Positions 60,730 through 64,000 of a stretch of 64,000 nt of DNA are shown here, one piece after another; within the stretch, counting starts at the first letter, position 1; each line of letters opens with the position of its first letter. The notes below the pieces were generated by a model. The model worked only from the letters and a program-made list of their open reading frames with translations, was not told the DNA's origin and did no database searches. This stretch comes from Roseburia sp. 1XD42-69 (GTDB lineage: Bacteria; Bacillota; Clostridia; Lachnospirales; Lachnospiraceae), in assembly GCF_003612565.1 (NCBI RefSeq), contig NZ_RAZG01000004.1, forward strand, positions 62,001-126,000, given 5' to 3'. A program made the position numbers and the translations under genes.

Positions 60730-62547
60730 ATGAATGAAGAGAAAAAAGTCAGGGATTTTACGCCATATGAAAAATTTTTGGCTTACACCCATGATAAGGG
60801 GCCGGATGATGTGGAGGTCTGGAACGGGAAAAAGCATTTTAAAAAGTTAAGAAACACACCTCTTTGGGCCCTTTTGACCCCGGCAAGGGCACTGTGGCAT
60901 GGGATGCAGTTTGTCTATGTCCACGGGGTTAAGGGATTTCGGGGAAAAGTAAAAAACAAGATAGAGAACAACAAGTGGAGCCGACGAAAAAGAGCCCTGG
61001 CATTTTTACAGGAGAATATGCCCTCAGAGGAGGAAAAAAACCGACAGAGGGAAGAAAAATTTTCTTATATGCCCAAAATCAGCGTTCTTGTGCCGCTGTA
61101 CAATACCCCGGAGAAGTTTCTTCGGGATATGATTGAGTCTGTGATAAACCAGACCTACCAGAACTGGGAACTGTGCCTGGCGGACGCCTCCGACAGCGCT
61201 CATGGGGATGTGGCCTTTGTGGTGGATTCCTATGCAGGGGACAAACGGGTGGTGTATCAAAAACTTCAAAAAAACGGCGGCATTGCGGACAACACCAACG
61301 CCTGCATCGAAATGGCAACGGGGGATTATCTGGCCCTTTTTGACCATGACGACATCTTACACCCCTCCGCCCTCTATGAATGTGCAAAAGTGATTTCTGA
61401 GAAGGGGGCGGAATTTGTCTATACCGATGAGGTGACTTTTGAGGGGGAAAATTTGGAAAACATTGTGACCTACCATTTTAAACCGGATTTCTCCCCGGAC
61501 AATTTAAGGGGGGTAAACTATATCTGCCACTTAAGCGTGTTTCAAAAAGCGTTGGTGGAAAAAGTGGGGATGTTTTCAAAAGAATACGACGGAAGCCAGG
61601 ACCACGATATGATTTTAAGGCTGACAGACGGGGCGAACCTTGTGTGCCATGTGCCCCAAGTTCTGTATTTCTGGAGATGCCATGAAAATTCCACCTCCAT
61701 GAACTTAGATTCCAAATCCTATGCCATAGATGCCGGGCGCCGGGCGGTGAGGGATGGGGAAGCCCGGAGGGGATATCCTGCAAAGGTGCACAGCGCCCAA
61801 ATCTGCAAAACCCATTACCGCATGGAGTATGAGATAAAAAATCCCAAAGTCACCATACTTATTTTAGATAACCAGGGGAAAACGGAGCTTTCGGAACAGA
61901 CAAAAGCCTCTGTGGAACAGTACTCCTCTTATAAAAATTATGAGATTTTCTCCTTAAAACCCGGGGAAACTTTAAGGGAAGGGGCAGACAGAGCCCAGGG
62001 GGAATATGTCATCCTCCTCCTTTCGGGAACGGAAATTATTACACCAAACTGGATGGAAGAGCTTATCATGTTTGCCCAGCGGAGAGATACGGCCCTTGTA
62101 GGAATGCAGATATTAGATGAAAATAATCATATTTTAAGTTCAGATATTGTTGTGGCGCCGACAAAGGAAAAACTGGCCTTAGAGGCAAACAAGGGAGGGC
62201 CGTTTGACGCACCGGGGTACATGGGAAGAAACTATTACGCACATAACGTCTCCGCAGTTTCCGGCAACGCCTGCATGGTAAAAAAAGAACTGCTGATTTC
62301 CTGTTATAAAGAGGGGGATTCTTTCTTTGGATCCATACTGGCTCTCTGCCTGTCTCTTAGGAAAGAAGGCCTTTTGGTGGTGTTAAACCCCTATGCCTTA
62401 TGCCAGATTCCGGGGAAGGACTACCGGGAAGAACTGACGGAAGGGGACAAGGATATGCTGATAAGGGATTTTAAGGAACAGATTGCAGAAGGGGACCCAT
62501 ACTATAATAAAAATCTGTCTTACGAAACGTTCTGGCAGAAGAAATAA
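60730..62547 (+). CDS. large GT2-family glycosyltransferase with a second degenerate GT-A domain
   Basis: 605 residues from ATG 60730 after AGGAGGTTTTCC. Residues about 1-110 are a helical leader; a GT2 domain follows at about 117-360 (KISVLVPLYNTPEKFLRD, LADASDS, LFDHDDIL metal site about 203-210, SQDHDMILR). A second GT-A-like domain spans about 370-605 (KVTILILDNQ, LLSGTEIITPNW), without a clear DxD. Two-domain GT2 proteins of this size occur in rhamnan and other cell-wall polysaccharide loci. The donor sugar is unknown. Confidence 0.85.
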   Translation: MNEEKKVRDFTPYEKFLAYTHDKGPDDVEVWNGKKHFKKLRNTPLWALLTPARALWHGMQFVYVHGVKGFRGKVKNKIENNKWSRRKRALAFLQENMPSEEEKNRQREEKFSYMPKISVLVPLYNTPEKFLRDMIESVINQTYQNWELCLADASDSAHGDVAFVVDSYAGDKRVVYQKLQKNGGIADNTNACIEMATGDYLALFDHDDILHPSALYECAKVISEKGAEFVYTDEVTFEGENLENIVTYHFKPDFSPDNLRGVNYICHLSVFQKALVEKVGMFSKEYDGSQDHDMILRLTDGANLVCHVPQVLYFWRCHENSTSMNLDSKSYAIDAGRRAVRDGEARRGYPAKVHSAQICKTHYRMEYEIKNPKVTILILDNQGKTELSEQTKASVEQYSSYKNYEIFSLKPGETLREGADRAQGEYVILLLSGTEIITPNWMEELIMFAQRRDTALVGMQILDENNHILSSDIVVAPTKEKLALEANKGGPFDAPGYMGRNYYAHNVSAVSGNACMVKKELLISCYKEGDSFFGSILALCLSLRKEGLLVVLNPYALCQIPGKDYREELTEGDKDMLIRDFKEQIAEGDPYYNKNLSYETFWQKK

Positions 62548-62572
62548 AATTTTGTAATCGGGAGGATAAGCC

Positions 62573-64000
62573 ATGCTCAGTGATTTTGATTTAGAAGGAA
62601 AAAATAAGGTACAAAAAGCCGCCTACTACCTGAAAAATTACGGTGTGGGCTATACCGGGAAAAAAGCCCTGAGGAAACTTGGGGTGCCCATCAGCCAGGA
62701 AAGCGAGTATATGACTTTTTTAAGGCGCGTAAGTCCCTCTAAGGCTGAGTTAAATGTACAGCGGAAATCCGGCTTAGAGGGAAGGTTCCACTTTACCGTT
62801 GTCTTAGAGCAGGGGGAAGAAAACCGCAGTATGGACTGGAAAAAGCAGACGGTTCTCCCGGTTTCTGTGATGAAGCTGAAAGAGGGGAAAACGGCGGAAG
62901 ATATTTTAAATAAGGCCAAGGGAGATTACTTGGTGTTTTCCGGGAAAGGGGCAGTGCCAAGGGAGAATTTTCTCTATGAAATCTGCATAGCGGCAGAGCT
63001 TGGGGCGGATCTTATCTATACGGATGAAGACAATGCCAGGGGGAAAAAACGTTTCCGTCCTTTCTTTAAGCCGGATGCAAGTTTAGAGTTTCTTTTAAAT
63101 TTCCAGTATCTGGGGAGAATCTTTGTGATAAAAAAGGAACTGTTTGGGAAAATAGTGGAAAAGACAAAAGGGGAATTAACTGTTTCGGGAGACGACTGGT
63201 ACGATATTGCCATCCAGTCCTTCCTTCTGGCAGGGCAGATCCGCCACATACCAAAAGCCCTGTTTTCCAATGAAATGGATGGGGAAGGGACCGGATTTGT
63301 CCGGGGAACTGGGGAAAAGCAGGGGGATGCCCTCAGGCATTACCTGAGAACAGAAGGGTTAAAAGGAAATGTAAAATCCTCTGACGTACCGGGGTTTTTC
63401 CATGTGGAGTATGAATTAAAAGAGGAGCCGTTAGTCAGCATTATTATTCCCAACAAAGACCATACGGACGACCTGAAACTCTGCCTGGATTCTTTAAAGG
63501 ACAAGGAATCCTATGAGAATTATGAGGTGATCATTGCAGAGAATAACAGTGAGGACAAGGCCACCTTTGACTATTATGAGAAGATACAGCGGGAGGATGA
63601 GAGAATCCATGTGGTGACTTTCCAAGGGGGATTTAACTATTCCGCCATCAACAATTTTGCAGTGGAACATGCTTTGGGGGAGATTTTCTTATTTTTAAAC
63701 AATGACACGGAATTTACAGACGGAAACGCCTTAAAGGAGATGGTTTCCTCTGTGTTAAAACCTGGGGTGGGAGCCTGCGGGGCCATGCTCTATTACGGGG
63801 ATAACACCATACAGCACGCCGGGGTGATTATCGGTATGGGGGGCTTTGCGGCCCATGCCCTGTGGAGCCTTAGAGACCGGGATGAGACATATTACCCCTT
63901 TTCCCTCTGTGAGCGGGAAGTCTCCGCTGTCACCGGGGCCTGCCTTATGGTGAGAAGAAAGGTGTACGAGGAAGTTGGGGGCATGGGGGAGGATTTTGCC
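62573..64000 (+). CDS. large GT2-family glycosyltransferase, cut by window end
   Basis: At least 476 residues, starting ATG 62573 behind GGGAGGATAAGCC and open to the last base. An N-terminal GT-like region (about 1-280, with IYTDEDNARGKK near 146-157) is followed by a clear GT2 domain from about 284: VSIIIPNKDHTDDLK, IAENNSED, FNYSAINNFA and the metal site LNNDTEF (about 374-380), then GACLMVRR. It is related in layout to the upstream 605-residue transferase, so the two probably work in sequence on one polymer. The C-terminus lies outside the window. Confidence 0.85.
   Translation, partial: MLSDFDLEGKNKVQKAAYYLKNYGVGYTGKKALRKLGVPISQESEYMTFLRRVSPSKAELNVQRKSGLEGRFHFTVVLEQGEENRSMDWKKQTVLPVSVMKLKEGKTAEDILNKAKGDYLVFSGKGAVPRENFLYEICIAAELGADLIYTDEDNARGKKRFRPFFKPDASLEFLLNFQYLGRIFVIKKELFGKIVEKTKGELTVSGDDWYDIAIQSFLLAGQIRHIPKALFSNEMDGEGTGFVRGTGEKQGDALRHYLRTEGLKGNVKSSDVPGFFHVEYELKEEPLVSIIIPNKDHTDDLKLCLDSLKDKESYENYEVIIAENNSEDKATFDYYEKIQREDERIHVVTFQGGFNYSAINNFAVEHALGEIFLFLNNDTEFTDGNALKEMVSSVLKPGVGACGAMLYYGDNTIQHAGVIIGMGGFAAHALWSLRDRDETYYPFSLCEREVSAVTGACLMVRRKVYEEVGGMGEDFA

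Noticed and set aside
1-64000. CRISPR arrays, tRNA or rRNA genes
   Set aside because: I looked for repeated 25-40 base units with regular spacing and for CCA-ended cloverleaf sequences and found none.

Overview
The window looks like a chromosomal surface-polysaccharide locus of a low-GC Gram-positive anaerobe, probably a Clostridia/Lachnospiraceae-type Bacillota. The grounds are purine-rich AGGAGG ribosome-binding sites, many TTG/GTG starts, sigma-A type promoters, families typical of gut Clostridia (domains I read as DUF5722, DUF6056, DUF6077 and DUF6311), and long head-to-tail operons of glycosyltransferases and polytopic membrane proteins. Nearly everything is on the + strand. The stretch from about 8 to 45 kb is visibly AT-richer than the part after glmS (47-64 kb), as expected of a frequently exchanged polysaccharide region next to more stable chromosome. 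All family names come from reading the protein sequences; no database search was run.

Layout. 1-1069: tail of a TPR-like protein and a nucleotide-sugar epimerase. 1059-7993: a defence-like island made of a zinc-ribbon protein, a RecF/SMC-type ATPase with a possible PD-(D/E)xK partner, and a HEPN-like protein with an 895-residue KGGVGR-type/P-loop ATPase, followed by three wrecked genes (DUF262, AAA ATPase, Gp49/HigB-like toxin). 8013-25302: glycan assembly and export: GT4 and GT2 transferases, the ABC exporter Wzm/Wzt, a methyltransferase-GT2 fusion, acyltransferases, GT-C-like membrane proteins, and an MBOAT plus AlgX/DHHW O-acetylation pair. 25334-30594: an operon of FAD oxidoreductase, membrane GT2, reductase/epimerase, TIM-barrel isomerase, GT2 and two small DMT/SMR-type flippase subunits. 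30778-42722: a WecE-like sugar aminotransferase, a dead DUF6311 gene, an acyltransferase, a WecD-like GNAT, then SDR, acyl carrier protein, AMP-ligase, thioesterase, LuxE-LuxC fusion, GNAT and an ArnC-like GT2. This resembles the RfbKLMN tetronate module of Vibrio cholerae O1 and probably makes and attaches an unusual acyl group to an amino sugar. 42723-46500: a graveyard with a decayed flippase pair, unrecognised debris and two nested IS66 remnants. 46677-49214: an XRE regulator and glmS. 49234-64000: a second, GC-richer set with DUF6056, GtrA, a nucleotidyltransferase, a secreted DUF5722/FnIII protein, GtrB-like GT2, DUF6077, a metallo-beta-lactamase-fold hydrolase and two large GT2 proteins, the last cut by the window end.

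The most striking observation is a set of four likely contingency (phase-variable) loci in glycan-modifying genes: (TA)9 and (TA)13 tracts inside perfect palindromes at codons 16-24 of an MBOAT acyltransferase and a GT-C-like protein, and G9 and G10 runs that place an FAD oxidoreductase and an acyltransferase out of frame in this copy. Together they could give a combinatorially switching cell-surface glycan. The second is the amino-sugar acylation pathway at 34.9-42.7 kb, and the third the defence-like island at 1-8 kb.
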